Below, piece after piece: positions 35,679 to 47,986 of a stretch of 64,000 bases of DNA. Origin of the DNA: Monosiga brevicollis MX1 (Eukaryota; Opisthokonta; Choanoflagellata; Craspedida; Salpingoecidae); NCBI RefSeq assembly GCF_000002865.3, contig NW_001865039.1, positions 308,072 to 372,071 of the forward strand, written 5' to 3'. The number at the start of each line of letters is the position of its first letter. Positions within the stretch are counted from its first letter, which is position 1. The notes under the pieces were generated by a model, which saw only the letters and a program-made list of their open reading frames with translations, had not been told where the DNA came from and searched no databases. Both the position numbers and the translations under genes were made by a program.

Positions 35679-37797
35679 ATGCTGGGTCGGCTCGTGGCGA
35701 CTCGGGCGCGGCCGCTCGCTGCGGCGGCTGGCGCTGCTCGGGGTGCTGGAATGGGCTGGCGAGGTGTATTGGCGCAGCGAAGCCTTGGTCAGCTTGTGGG
35801 AAACCTTGAAGATCGTGGTTTGCTGTATCAGTCGACAGAGCGGGAGGAGCTTGTGCGGCATTTGAGCTCGGGCGAGCGAGTCTTTTATTGCGGCTTTGAC
35901 CCCACCGCTCGCAGCCTCCACCTGGGTAATTTGTTGTCCATTATGGGCCTGCTCCACGCAGCGCTGGATGGACACTACGCCGTTGCTCTCATCGGTGGCG
36001 CCACGGGGCACGTGGGTGATCCCAGTGGACGCAACAGCGAGCGGGACCCTCTCAGTTCCGACGCACTCTTTGAAAACGCCATCAGCATCGACCTCAGCCT
36101 ACAAACCATCTTCCAAAACGCTTCGGACATGGCCAAGGAAACCGACGCAGAGCGCCCTGAACTCTGCGATCACCTCAAACTCGTGAACAACGTTGCTTGG
36201 TACGAGCGCATGAGCGTGCTCGACTTTATGGTCAAGGTCGGCAAGCACGCGCGCATGCACACCATGTTGGGCAAGGACAGTGTTAAATCCCGGCTAGCCC
36301 AACCCGAGGGCATGTCCTACGCCGAGTTCAGCTATCAGCTCTTCCAGGGCTGGGACTTTGTCGAGCTCAACCAACGCTACCTGTGTACCATCCAGCTGGG
36401 CGGCTCAGACCAATGGGGCAACATGCTGGCCGGCATTGAGCTGCTCCGCAAGTGCCAGGATGTCCAGGGGCATGCTATCACCCTGCCCCTCATGACAACG
36501 GCAGCAGGCGTCAAGTTTGGCAAAAGCATGGGCAACGCCATTTGGCTCAACGAGGACATGACCAGTCCATACCAGCTTTACCAGTTCCTCTTCAACACCG
36601 ATGATGCTGATTGCGCCAAGCTCTTGCGTGCCCTCACCTTCCTGCCCCTGGATCACATCAATAATGTTCGAACTTTTCCGCCTCCCTTGCTTGGCCCTGT
36701 CTACTGTACAATCATGGCTTGCTTGGGCGGTTGTTGAGTGGGCAGGTTCATGCGTGCACCGTTGCTCGCATCTGTTGATCATGTCAACGCGCAAGCTGGC
36801 CGTCCCCCCCTTTTTTTTGCTCTATCAGCTCATGATGTTGACGTCTCTGCCTTGCACAAATTCACCCCCTTACCGCCCGGCAGATTGTAGCCGATCATAC
36901 AGCCGCCCCCGAGAAGCGCGAGGCCCAGCGCGTGCTGGCCGAGCAGGTATACCGCTCGTCCTGCCTCTTATTTGCATGCCAGCCCCGCTTCCGGTTGCCC
37001 AGCCCACATTTTGGACCGCACTGCAAAGCAGCAACCCCCAACCGTTCGCTCACCCTGTGATGGCTTGTGAGTAGGTCTTGCGCCTAGTTCATGGCAACGA
37101 AGGCCTGGAGCGCGCCCAAAACGTAACAAAGGTCCTTCATTCGGGTGGCTCTCTGGCCCAACTCGACGAGGGCGACCTTCTTGCGGTAGGCATCGTCCCA
37201 TAGCCATGTCATCTGCACAAGCTGTCTTGCTGGAACACACAGTGGCGGGATCAACATTTGCTCCTCAGGTTGACACGGTTGCCGGTTGATAGGCACTGGC
37301 GGATGTTCCCTCATGCGAACTGGAAGTGGCGCAGCTGAGCACCTGTAAAGTTTCCGGTTTGTCCATCTCTCTTGTCCTGTCCACCTCCAAAAAGGGGAAG
37401 GGTGGTGGCCGCACCATTTCATCCCGCAACGGCTGGCGAGCGCCGAGCAAACCTGCCATGCCTCACCCGTTCCTTTCTCTGTGATGCCTTGTTGCGTGCC
37501 CAACTTTTAGATGCCATGATGGAGTGTGGTCTGTTTGACAGCCGCAACGAGGCCAAGCGCGCCCTCAAAAGTGGATCTGGCGTCCACCTCAACAATGATA
37601 GGTGCGTGCTCAAACTATGACGCATTTGTGTGCCATGCTGGTGTCGTAGCAGCTCATGATTGCTGCATGGCTTTCTCGTGTCGCACAGCCTGAAAGGCGA
37701 CCGCGTGTTTGGTCCCGAGGATCTACTGCATGGTCGCTACACTGTCTTGCGTCGAGGCCGCAAGCACTATGGCCTCGTCCGTTGGCGCGGCGTCTAG
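35679..37797 (+). CDS. YARS2: Tyrosyl-tRNA synthetase, bacterial/mitochondrial type
   Basis: Six exons (35679-36665, 36884-36946, 37075-37185, 37293-37344, 37511-37601, 37689-37797) give 470 residues, close to human YARS2 (477). The N-terminus is Arg/Ala-rich without acids, a mitochondrial presequence. Catalytic features of class I TyrRS are present: YCGFDPTARSLHLGN (HIGH-type signature as HLGN), GGATGHVGDPSGR, the tyrosine-site segment YAEFSYQLFQGWD, QLGGSDQWGN, and KFGKSMGNAIWL (KMSKS-type loop). The C-terminal exons encode an S4-like RNA-binding domain (GLFDSRNEAKRALKSGSGVH). It attaches tyrosine to mitochondrial tRNA-Tyr. The first intron uses an unusual GTTCGA donor. A separate cytosolic enzyme is expected elsewhere. 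Confidence 0.93.
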
Positions 37798-38256
37798 CTC
37801 TCTCTCTCTCTCATATAATTCAATAGCCATTCACTTGCTTGTCGAGGTCTCTGCAGTTCAAGCTGCAAGACTCAATCAAGTCACAATAACTGCCACCCAG
37901 ACAAATCAGTCCCCTACTTTGCTCTGTGAGGGGTCTGTCGTTCCAAGTGCAGCTAGTTTAACGGACACGACTTGTTGCTCAAAAGAGCAAGAGCAAGAGA
38001 AGCGAGTGAGAAAGAGAAAAACTTGAAACGATGATTTGTTTTGCTGTTTTTTTTTTTTTTTTTCCTTCTCTCTCTCATTTTTGCTTCTTTGATGGAGAGT
38101 GATTTTTAATTTTTATGAAACGCGCAGCGCACGGCGGCGCTTCAAGTGGCAGCGCCAGCCGCTCCAGTTTGCTGTGCTTTTGACTCAAGCGTTCTCAGTT
38201 GATCCATTGGCGCATCTTTTTGCTTCGCCTGCCTTACTGGCAGCGAAAGCAGCACC
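37798..38256. other. Short intergenic region
   Basis: Between two plus-strand genes. It contains a short CT run at 37799-37811 and a T run near 38047-38062. No gene seen. Confidence 0.4.
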
Positions 38257-41027
38257 ATGGCCGCAGACACCAACATGTTTGAGCGGTGAGCGTGATGTCT
38301 GCTAACCCCCGTCCCTCCCCCGCTTCCTGTCCATGGTCAATTTGACATGGCCATGTTGCAATTCAAGCACCAAGGCAGGGCACTGAATGGAAGGGGCGTC
38401 GGAGATGCTACTGAATGCGCTTAAAATCACTTGAACACTCCGCTTTGGCTCTTGTCGGCAGCATCACGCAAAGGATTGCTGAGAAGGTCTTTGACCGCAA
38501 CAAGTTTCACTATGACGAACCGGTCCATCGCGAGCTCATGAGGACCATGACAGCTCAAATCACGACTGCGATCAAGGTGCCAACCTATATGCGCGAGTGC
38601 GAGGACTGGTTGCTCTCGCTGCTTGCTTCTACCCCCTTGCCCCGGTCGCACCTGAGTTTTGTGGTCCTGGCCTGCTGATCATAGGAACTGGCCGAGCACA
38701 TTCCCGAGCAGCGGGCCCTGGTTCCTCTGTGTGGTCGCCTTGTTATTGTGTACACTGGAATTGTAAGCTGAGCCTTGCGCACCTGACCACCCGCTTCTAC
38801 GCGCGGCGCTGAAACAATTGCCCCTCACTGTTGCTGATTTGGCTTGACAGTGTGAAGCCAAATTCGACACTGTGGTGAATTATATCCAAAAAGATGAGAA
38901 GGGATTTGCCCTGTCCAAAACCTTGGTAGGCCTCATCACGCTCGGGTCTGCCTCTTGCGAGGTACCTGGTGCCCCTTCCCTCGCGAGTGCGCCCACGCAT
39001 CTTAATCAAACGTGAAATTGGCCATGCCCTTAGACCAAGCTCAGTGTGGAGAAATGCGTGGCGCTTTACAAGCAGTATATGGTGTGTGCTCTGGTCTTTG
39101 CGTGTATCCACCATTACTTATTGTTTGGCGGCCCACAATGGTCGGTGGGTCTACTACTCATTGGCTGTTGATGGAGTAGGAAGGCAACTACAACTACACC
39201 AAAGCAAATCAACCAGCTACAGCAACCTCTGACTCCCAGGACAAGACCGCAGGCAAGGCGTCTCCCAAGCCCAAGACTAAAAGGGTACGCCTACACTCCC
39301 AAAACTTGTCAAGCTGGGGTCACGTGTCAGCTCCTCTGTTCGCATCCTTATCGCCGCGCTCGTGTCATCAACGCTCCTGTCTTTTTTTTTTTTTTTGCTT
39401 TCGCTGCTAGACCCCCTCACAAACAACTGCGAAGCGTATGTGCCCTCAGAGCAAGCGTGCAACACAATCTCATTGCGTCATTTTGCAAGCTCATGGCATG
39501 CATGCCAAGGACCGTGACTGTACTAGTCTTGTAGTTGTATTCACCTCACGCGGGCCAACCACCTGACTTTTTGTAGGCAAATCTGAGAAAAGCGAAGCAG
39601 CAAGCGCCAAGCCAGAGACCCCGAGCACCGCAAAGAAGGAGGCCCCTCCACCCAAAAAAGCCAAGCCGAGGTGCGTACTCATGCATTGAACCTTCAACAG
39701 AAGGCATTTGTTCGCCCACCAGCATTCACCAGTGCCACTCCTCTGGATGTACAGGTCGATGTCTGCGCGAGGTTCCAAGGCGCAAGGCTACACGGAAGGT
39801 GCGTTGAGCTGATTTTCTGCATGCTTAAGCACCATTTGAACGGGCGCATCTCTTGGCTCCACATGTGCCTCCATGCTTGTGTTTTGACATTTAAGGATCG
39901 ACCTGTGGTGATACAGTCACCGCTCCATCGATCTTGGACGAACATGTTCCTGGACCCGAACTCAACGTCTGCCATCCTGACGCCACTTTCCTTTTTCTGT
40001 TCTGTTTCTGTTCCTCTTGTCGTCTTGTCATGCAGGCGAGGCCGATGTAATCGGCATTGTGCGCATCAACGAGGACGAGGAGGATGACCAGACCTTTGGA
40101 CAGTTTAGTGTGGCGGCCCGCAGCAATGTCAAGGTGCGCACGTGGCGGCGGTATTGCTGGGGGTCCGCTACTGTGGTAGGCTGACAGAAGTGTGTTCAAC
40201 AGGATCGGTACATGGTTCGTCCTGAGCAAATCCAACCCACACTGAACTCGTTGGCCAAGGACCAGAGCATCGAGATTCAAGCTGGTGGCCCAGTCACCCG
40301 CATACTGACGTTTGCCACCGAGGTGCCATGCTTGACTTGTTTTATTGTGATACCACATCTTTTGGTTAGGCGTTGCGGTGGCACATGCGCGTTGTGCTAA
40401 TAAAACTTTGTAACTGGCAGGTGTACATACGAAATATTTTGGACCTCGCCTATCGTCAAGCGTGCAATAGCCTCCCAGTATGTTGACATCCAGTTTCGCA
40501 ATACACTGGCTGGTACAGGTCACCTGAAGCTGACTGCGGTTTTACCTGCTCTTGACCTGCTTTTTGTCTGCACCTCCAATTGGACCATTCGGGGATGTTG
40601 TCGAGCAGTTGGAGCAATCGTGCACATACGCAGACCTGCACCCAGACCCCGATGAACAGGCCATGCTAGCACACGGGCTGGCAATGCGGTTTGGAGCCGG
40701 CGCAGGGGTCGAGGAACTAAAAGCCGCATTGCCGGACCAAGGCGTCTCTTCGTCACCCGTGACACACAGCCAACGGCAAGCGTGGCGACGGTTGACGCTT
40801 CGGTAAGTTGGGGCGACACGCATCCAAGAAATGTTTGAAGATGTGGTGTGCAAATCTGATCTGATCTGATCTGATTGTGTAGGGTCGCAGACGTACTGCA
40901 AGCAGCAAAAAAGGTGCATGCCCGCGCCGAGGACTTGCCACGGCGTCACCTGCTGTATGATGGTTTGGACGAGTACTCAGAGGCACTGGCGTGCGGCCCT
41001 GGTTGGCGAATGGAGCAAAACAGATAA
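38257..41027 (+). CDS. Nuclear-looking protein with Lys/Pro linker and possible histone fold, unrecognised
   Basis: Fourteen exons with consistent phases (38257-38285, 38462-38576, 38685-38762, 38851-38925, 39034-39081, 39180-39284, 39411-39435, 39577-39670, 39755-39798, 40036-40133, 40203-40322, 40421-40477, 40609-40802, 40883-41027) give 408 residues. The N-terminal domain (about 1-115) begins MFERITQRIAEKVFDRNKFH and is mainly helical. A Lys/Ala/Pro/Ser-rich linker (about 120-200, with KRKSEKSE and PPPKKAKPR) looks like a nuclear localisation region. Then come IVRINEDEEDDQTF and a helix-turn-helix stretch (RPEQIQPTLNSLAKDQSIEI, VTRILTFATEVYIRNILDLA) that could be a histone fold of the TAF4 or H2A/H2B kind. 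The C-terminus is helical. I recognise no family with confidence; a transcription-complex subunit is a guess. It ends 177 bases from the convergent hydroxylase gene. Confidence 0.7.
40853..40875. repeat. (GATCT)4 pentanucleotide repeat
   Basis: Four GATCT units in the last intron of the preceding gene, ending eight bases before its acceptor. Position suggests no function beyond the branch region. Confidence 0.8.
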
Positions 41028-41203
41028 TTGACTTGTGCTTTCGTGTCCGTGAACCATTTGCTTTGCGTGTCCATGGTTGGCATGTCCATGGGGCCAGGGT
41101 CAGTTTGCATGGGGGAGTCGTAGAATGGAACATCAATTTAGCAAGGCTGTCAGAATATGTTTTGGCATGGACGGGGCTTTTAATTTTCCGAGCACGAGCC
41201 ATG

Positions 41204-42694
41204 TCATTGCGTGTGTCCCAGGGACGTCTTGGTGGGAAGCCATACGCGGCCAGTCGCAGCTACGAGCACGAGCAGGCCAGCGATGGCCGCAACGCCCACA
41301 CGGAGTGCATTGGCCACTGGCAGGCCCACCGCTTCACGCACGCTGTCTTGGCTCAAGATACCTGCTGCGCCCATAAGACTGAGTGCGTGTAGTACCACAT
41401 GTCCAGTGATGCCACCGGCGCGGTCTAAGAGCCGGCCCTGTTGGTGTAAGCCAAGGAGCACGGCGAAGACAAAGGCTGCTTGAAAAACTAAAGGTAGATC
41501 AGGTACGAGGACGAGCAGCCCGAGGGCTACGGCCACCACCAAACCTGCCACAAGATAGAGTCCTTCTAGGGGAGAACAGACGGTGAAGATGCGAAAGGCA
41601 CGGCTGCGCTCCGAGGGCACGGCCAGGTGGCGCTGTGCCGTGGCGGTGGACCAGCCCGGGCCGTACAGGGCCTTTTTGAGCCATTGGTGCGGGGGGTGTG
41701 AAAAAATGGCGCGCAGGCCCTGAAGTTGGGTCACCACCTCAGCCCAGGAGCGCTCGGCGCGCATGATACCAAAGAGCTGAGCCTCCCGTGGACCGGAGGC
41801 GTGGGCAAGATATTCTGGCACGTGACCCTCGTCCACAAAGGTGCCGAACATGCGATCCCAGATGATGAGAATACCACCAAAGTTTTTGTGAACGCGGCGA
41901 TCATGGTGCACACGGTGGTGGGATGGGGTACTAAAAATCCATTCCAGCGGGCCTAGGCGGCGGACGAGGCAAGTGTGGACCCAGAATTGGTACACGGTGT
42001 TGACAGAGACGCAGGAGAAGAAAACGCCTGGGGGAAAGAACAGGGCAGCGGGTAGATAGTAGACGGTGGAGTAGACAGACTGAAACCAGCCTTGCCGGAG
42101 AGCCGTGCTGAGGTTGTAGTGCTCAGAGGTGTGATGATGCTGATGTCCAGCCCAAAAGAGGCTGACAGTGTGGCCGAAGCGATGGGTCCAGTAGTAAATA
42201 AAGTCGCTAAGGGTCAGGGCGAGACAGGCGGTGGACCAACGTTCTGGATCGGGGTGGGTCAAGGCAAAGTGTTGGTGGATGTAGTTGTAAGTGAAATAGG
42301 GCAGCACGAGGCTGGAAACCACCTGGGCAAGGGCTTTGATGATGATTTGCTGGGCCAAGCCTGCGCTCATACTACTCCAAGTGTCAGCCAGGTTGTAGGC
42401 GGCTGGGCCGGACACGAGCCGGGGAGCAGCGCGATGAACGGTGGCTTCGATGGCAATGAGCATGAAATAGGTGGGGATGGCGGCAATGACATAATCCACG
42501 GGCACGCCGGGGAACAGGAGTTGGCCTACGCGGTGGGTGAAGACCCAAGTGGCCAGCACGGCGCCCAAGATTACAAACTGCGGCCAGAGCGGCATGCGCG
42601 GCGGTGACGGTGACGGTGACGGTTTGGGCAGGGGCGCTGTCATGACCGTGCTGCTGGTACGAGCAGCAGTGGTGGCAGCCATCCCAGTGGACAT
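41204..42694 (-). CDS. Membrane di-iron fatty acid hydroxylase family, AGMO-like
   Basis: Single exon, 496 residues from ATG 42694. The histidine motifs of the fatty-acid hydroxylase/sterol desaturase superfamily are in order: HRFGH (171-175), HQHHH (184-188), H240 and HHRVHH (259-264). They would hold the di-iron centre. Hydrophobic segments lie before (about 38-60, 68-82, 118-135) and after the motifs. The long C-terminal part (about 400-490) adds several membrane helices, as in alkylglycerol monooxygenase (AGMO/TMEM195). AGMO cleaves ether lipids with tetrahydrobiopterin in the ER. That exact activity is inferred from length, topology and motif spacing; a C-5 sterol desaturase relative is possible. 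The first 30 residues are Ser/Pro/Thr-rich. The gene lacks introns, unlike its neighbours. Confidence 0.85.
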   Translation of the reverse strand: MSTGMAATTAARTSSTVMTAPLPKPSPSPSPPRMPLWPQFVILGAVLATWVFTHRVGQLLFPGVPVDYVIAAIPTYFMLIAIEATVHRAAPRLVSGPAAYNLADTWSSMSAGLAQQIIIKALAQVVSSLVLPYFTYNYIHQHFALTHPDPERWSTACLALTLSDFIYYWTHRFGHTVSLFWAGHQHHHTSEHYNLSTALRQGWFQSVYSTVYYLPAALFFPPGVFFSCVSVNTVYQFWVHTCLVRRLGPLEWIFSTPSHHRVHHDRRVHKNFGGILIIWDRMFGTFVDEGHVPEYLAHASGPREAQLFGIMRAERSWAEVVTQLQGLRAIFSHPPHQWLKKALYGPGWSTATAQRHLAVPSERSRAFRIFTVCSPLEGLYLVAGLVVAVALGLLVLVPDLPLVFQAAFVFAVLLGLHQQGRLLDRAGGITGHVVLHALSLMGAAGILSQDSVREAVGLPVANALRVGVAAIAGLLVLVAATGRVWLPTKTSLGHTQ

Positions 42695-43805
42695 GCTGCC
42701 AACTCCTTCGACCCCCAGGCAACTGGAAGCAAGTTGCCCCTGTCCACTAGGGTACCAAATGCGCGTGAGCCGTCTCGTCGCCAGCGTCTTGCTGCTCGCC
42801 CGTGCCAATGCAGAAACTGAAATCAAACCATTGGCCCACGAACACAGTGACCATGACTGGTTTACAGGACACGAACACAGTGAAGTTCCTTGAGAGAAGA
42901 GAGATGAGAGAGAGAGAGTGACAGAGACAGATCAGAGAGAGAGAGAGGGAGACAGATGATTTGAGAGATCAAGAGAGAGAGAGAGTGTGTGTGTGTGACA
43001 GAGACAGATCAGAGAGAGAGAGAGAGAGAGGAGAGACAGTCAGAGAGAGAGAGACGGATCAAGAGAGAGAGAGAGAGAATCACACATCGTATCACGCACA
43101 ACGCATAACGTTTTACGTTGTGAGTGTGTGTAGTGACCGTTGTGCGTGTTGTGAGCGAGTGCTGGTCTGCACACATGGGGGCGGGGGTGTGGTAGTTGGC
43201 TTCCGATCGCGACGGCTTGACTGGCTGGTTGAACGCGTGGGTGGCGCGGGTTTGTGCGCCCCTGAGGCCCGGCAGTGGGAATCGGCTGGTCAAGTTAGCT
43301 TCTTTCTTGTAGTTGTCCCGATCCGTAGGCGTGTGGGGTGTGGGGGCGAACCAAATCTCCACTCACTGCTGGCGTTCTCAAGACTTCAGTCACCTGGACA
43401 ACCTCTGGGCTGGCTGTGGCGCGGCTCTTTCCTTCTTTGAGGCTTGGCTTGGCCTCGCCGACCTCTGGCGCTGTGTTTTACTCGGCACAGCTACCTAGCC
43501 CTGCTCGTTTCCACAGTAGTCTTGAGTCTGGCAGAACTGCAGACTTTGCTAGCAGTTTCAAACTTTCGGTCGCTCTCTCTCTCCGCAAGATCTACTGTAG
43601 CTTCTAGCCCCTCTGTCTCCCAGCCGACGCAGTTTGGGCTGACCATGGCACCACTGTGCGGGCTCATCACCGCTACAGAGCCATTCTGAGTTCTTGTTCT
43701 GCAGGCTCAGCGTCCCAAGGTCTCAGCCTCGGCCGGACAAATTGGCCCTTGCTACTCTGCCAGCAGCAGTAGCGATAGCAACATTTGGCGCCTCTCTCCC
43801 TTCAT
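42695..43805. promoter_or_regulatory. Divergent region between hydroxylase and Kelch genes, with GA tract
   Basis: Contains a long interrupted GA tract (about 42892-43078) and, beyond it, GC-rich sequence with short ORFs that I cannot assign. It separates the divergent starts at 42694 (minus) and 43806 (plus) and should hold both promoters and the Kelch 5' UTR. Confidence 0.4.
42892..43078. repeat. Interrupted (GA)n tract
   Basis: About 190 bases of GA with repeated GAGAGACAGATCAGAGAGA-like units and a short (GT)n insert. The internal unit recurs about three times, suggesting slippage or tandem duplication of a larger unit. Confidence 0.9.
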
Positions 43806-46800
43806 ATGAGCCCAATCTGCACCATGCAGGCTCATCACTCTCTCGAGGTCACAGACGCCCCACCTGTACCAGCTCCTCCTGGCTCTAAAAGGCAGGATGC
43901 CTCATCTCTGTCCAGCCGGCAACACGTCCCTTACCTCTTCTTTCAACAGCTCCATGCCCTTCAGCGCAATGGTAAGTCTCTTGCTTGCTCTACCCTGCTA
44001 TCGCCAGAGCCCCCCCTCTTTCCCCCTTGCGCGCGCGTCACCGCCATGACCCGCTTCTCACAAGCCATTGCGCTGACTTTCTTCACGTGCTGATCTGCAT
44101 CTTGGTCCAGGTGCGCTGTGTGATATCAATCTAGTCGCGGCCGACACTGCCTGCTACCCCGTACACCGCTGCGTGCTGGCTGCCTGGGCGCCTGATCTGG
44201 CCGTGCGGGCGGGCTGGTGCCTTCCTGCTGCCAGTAGCCCACCTGGGGCGGTCGCCATGCTATCTCCTCATCCTAGTACGAACCGTACCGCGTTCTCGTG
44301 CCCATCTCCATCTGGACCACCATGTTCTCTTTGTTCTTTCATTCCACCATCTGCCCCCCACCCCATCATCCTCACATTGATTGCACATTGGTAGCAGATC
44401 TGGCCTTGGAGCAAACCCAGTTGGACTTGAAGCACAACGGGGCTGAATTACACATCCCGTGTCCCCCAGACACTTGTGCACTCTTTATCGAGCTACTCTA
44501 TGGTGTTCTGGATTTGGAGTCACTCAGTATCGGCCAGCGGCTTGCTTTGCTGCGCTGTGCTCACCTTCTTCCCAGCCTCGGCCTGGTTCAGCTCGTGTTA
44601 CCTGCCATTCAAAATGCCCTTCAGCTCGATATCTGTCGCCTCGTCTGGCTCACCGCTGTGAACTTGCACTCCACACCGCTTCAAGACGCGGTCCAAAACT
44701 ACCTCCTTCGCCAGCTGGCTGATCCGACCCCTGCCGCACTCGCTGCCGCAGCTGCTATGCCCATCACCTTCCTCGAAGCTTGGATACCACATCTGCCTCA
44801 CGACACCTTGGCTAGGCTAGCGACCCTTGTCGCTCGTCGTCAGCCCCCGCCCACCACGGAGGCCTTGCTTCGGTTGCTCCATCCACTCTCGCCAGGTGCA
44901 ACCACGCCCACGCTTCGCAGCTCTTTGGACACGGCACTCTGCGAGGTGTTTGGCCCCGAGCATGTGCACGTGGCTTACTTGCGCGATAAAAGCGCAGCAT
45001 CGTCCCAAACAGGCTCTGACGTGGCCCGAAAAGAACATCGAGAGCCTGCACAAAGCGACAGATTTGAAGCGGACGAGACAGATGGGCACGCATCGTTTTT
45101 GTCCGAGACAGATGGCGCCAGCGAAGTGTCCAGCACTCCAGGCCATCGAGCCCCGCGCCGTCGTATGCGGCGCACCACGAGCCGTCGCCAACTGCCCATG
45201 ACACCATCTTCCATAGCTGGGGTATCACCTAGTTCGGCACACACCCGACGTCTTCCGTCGCGCACAGCCGTCTCCAGTGATACTCAGGGTGTCCGTGAGT
45301 TGAGTGGTGGTACGGCCACGCCTTCGGTCGTGCCACCCGCTACAGTCCGCACCTTTCACATTGGGGTTCAGGTCAATTTGCTCCCTGCTCCCGCAGTAGA
45401 GGCTGCTGTCTTGGCATCTTGTCGTGGACACGGTGAAACATTGGAATTGATTGATCCGGTCCTGCATTGGGGAACCATGGCGGCTGCAGCTGCCTCGCCC
45501 GTCTTCCCAGCCTCCCCGGCACCCGACGCCGGCCATATCACACCCGCAACGCCTTCCATTCCAGCCCCGCCCGAATACGACCGAGACGTGCCGCCCGACA
45601 CACCTTCCAATGCATGGATGCAACAAGTTGATGATGTGCCTCCCCCTTCCCCCTGGGCCAAACGTCGCGGTCCTTTGCGGCTCTTTTCTGCCGAGGCAGA
45701 TGCAACGATGATCAGCGATGCCGAGTCACAGGTTCCACCCGAAGAAGAACCTTTTCAAAATGTCATGGCAGGCCTCCCATCCCCAACGGCCTTGGGTCGC
45801 TCCCTGTCTCGCTTTTCCGATGATGTGACTCATGTGGAATGGACTCGGTTGCACTCACGACCTCCATCAACCTTACCCGCCGATATGGACGCGGACGCCG
45901 ACCCGGAGGCAGCCATGCTGGATGAGGCCTCGAACATGAAGAGCAAACAGGAAGATTCTTCTCCACCACCACCGTTTGGCAAAGACGTGCGTGATGCCCG
46001 CACGACGACCACAGGCCTGCTGGCGCCAGAGCAGGAGGCTCCGACAAATGCTGGTTCTCGACACGCACCTTTTGAACGAATTGCGGAAGAAGCAGAAGCA
46101 CGATCGTCTGATGAACACGTGCTTTCTCGTACGACCTCAATCTGCAGTGCCAGCACAGGAGAGGGGGAGCGCCGCACCAAGCTGTCGGCTAAGCGCATAC
46201 GTCGCCTCTCCACAAACTCACTGGAGAAGGAGAACATTGACGGCGAGTTTTCGCCGTCCATTCCTGTCAGCACTATACAACCTACAGGATACTCCGAGCC
46301 CATAATCGCCGCAGAGACAGCATCAGAGCCCGAACCTACCGGCCCCACCGCAGACAAGCCAGTGCCCAGTCTTGTGGTGTTGGGTGGGGATGGCATGCAT
46401 GGGATTGCACGATCAGTGCAGTATTACCACAATGGCTCACAGGCCTGGGTGCACCTGCCAGAGACTACACAGGCTCGCCTACGCAGCGCCTGTGCAGTTG
46501 TCGAAAACCGCATCTATGTTTTTGGCGGTGATCACGCGCACGGCACCGCGGAAATGCTTGACCCACTGGTGCACCAAGAATGGCAGCCCATTGCCCCCTC
46601 TAAATTTTGCGTAGCTGGTAGTGCTGCAAGTGTTGTGGGTGGTCAGGTGTACTTGCTAGGCGGTGTATCGCCTGAGCAAAGAGTTCTCGACTGGGCAGCA
46701 CGCTACGATCCCATCGCAAATACCTGGCATGCCTGTGCACCCTTGCCCAGCCCTGTGTGCATGCATGGCCAGACCGTCATTGCGGATCGATATATCGTGG

Positions 46801-47986
46801 TCGTGGGTGGCGTGGATGGTGACCGCAAGGCGTCTCGCGGCGCAGCCGTCTACGACACACACCGTGACTCCTGGCATCCGCTGCCTCAGCTTTTAACGCC
46901 ACGGTCGCGCTGTCAAGCTGTCACCCTCTCAGGGATCGTTTACGTGCTGGGCGGTCTGTCTGCCTCTGCTGCAGCGCTAAATGCAGTCGAAACGTTGCCG
47001 ACGCGTACAATCCTGGCATGCATTTCCTCGCTTCGCGACCACAAGTGGCGGCTAGGCAACCCGATGCTGCAAGCCCGCTATAATTTTGCCGCGGTCACCA
47101 TCTTTGATCGAATCGCAATTCTTGGAGGTTCCAGCCCCGCCATCGATCTGCACGATGCAGATGCTGTCCTGCTATACGACCCAAAGGTAGGCACTGTGCG
47201 AGTTCTTGCTCCGTGGCCTTACTCAGTGTCTTGTTTTTGTTTCTTCTTCGCTAGCTCTTGTTTCGGTCGCCGGTGATGAGTCGCTACACTCACTGTTGTG
47301 TGGTCGCACGAGAGCAGGCTGATTTGTGGGGCTATCAGAATTTAAATGTGGCTCGCAACCTGCAGCTGGGCACCAAGCAGGCTGTTCGACGTGCAAGTCG
47401 CATGCGAACCAAGGCTTCTTTAGGACGCTCACTCATGTCCACCTTGGGGGTGCGCAGTAAGTTGGCGGCCGGTGTCATCATGTTGCCAGCCAACCAGCCA
47501 CTGCTGAAGAGCGTTATGGCCGAAGTGGAGGCATTCGAGCGGGACTTTGGCGTGGTCAACATGCCTTCAGGAGCCAGCACCGTTTACGCCATCATCTGCA
47601 GCTGCGAGCGTGCCAGTGGTGAGTCAACTTTCTCCAGCCTTGCTTCTCTTTTCATGTCCCCGCAGGCTGGGCTAGCTCTCACGTGCGTGAAACACGCCTG
47701 TAATTACTGATTTGCTTGATTGGGCTGTTCTACCGTTCAGGTCTTGCGCGAGCAGATATCATTAAGCATCGGCTTGCTCCCTCACCCAAGCGCATCATGT
47801 GAGAGAGACAGGCCCGTCGCCCCATCCCCCCACTTGGGGCCCCCCTTTTTTTTTTCAATTTCTCTTGCTGACTCATGTTGTTAAACGGCACCACGCAGGG
47901 CGGTTCTGTCCTGGCTCGAGAAGCAGGGTTTTGTCTATTCCACCAACGACCGCTACAACCCGACCTTGGACCTGATCCCTTGTTAG
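43806..47986 (+). CDS. BTB-BACK-Kelch protein with C-terminal RPA32-like winged helix
   Basis: Exons 43806-43971, 44111-44233, 44398-47186, 47255-47618, 47741-47798 and 47899-47986 give about 1195 residues. Exon 2 could instead end at 44275, adding 14 codons. Exons 1-3 encode a BTB domain (LHALQRNGALCDINLVAADT, VHRCVLAAWAPDLA, CALFIELLYGVLD) and a BACK-like helical region. A disordered acidic and Ser/Pro-rich middle of roughly 450 residues follows. Then come about five Kelch repeats with paired Gly (YVFGGDHAHG, YLLGGVSPEQ, VVVGGVDGD, YVLGGLSAS, AILGGSS) and trailing Trp (TWHACAPLP, SWHPLPQL). The last exons encode a winged-helix segment ending in WLEKQGFVYSTNDRYNPT, like the C-terminus of RPA32 (EGHIYSTVDDDHFKST). 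BTB-Kelch proteins usually serve as CUL3 adaptors. An upstream start at 43824 is also possible. Confidence 0.8.
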
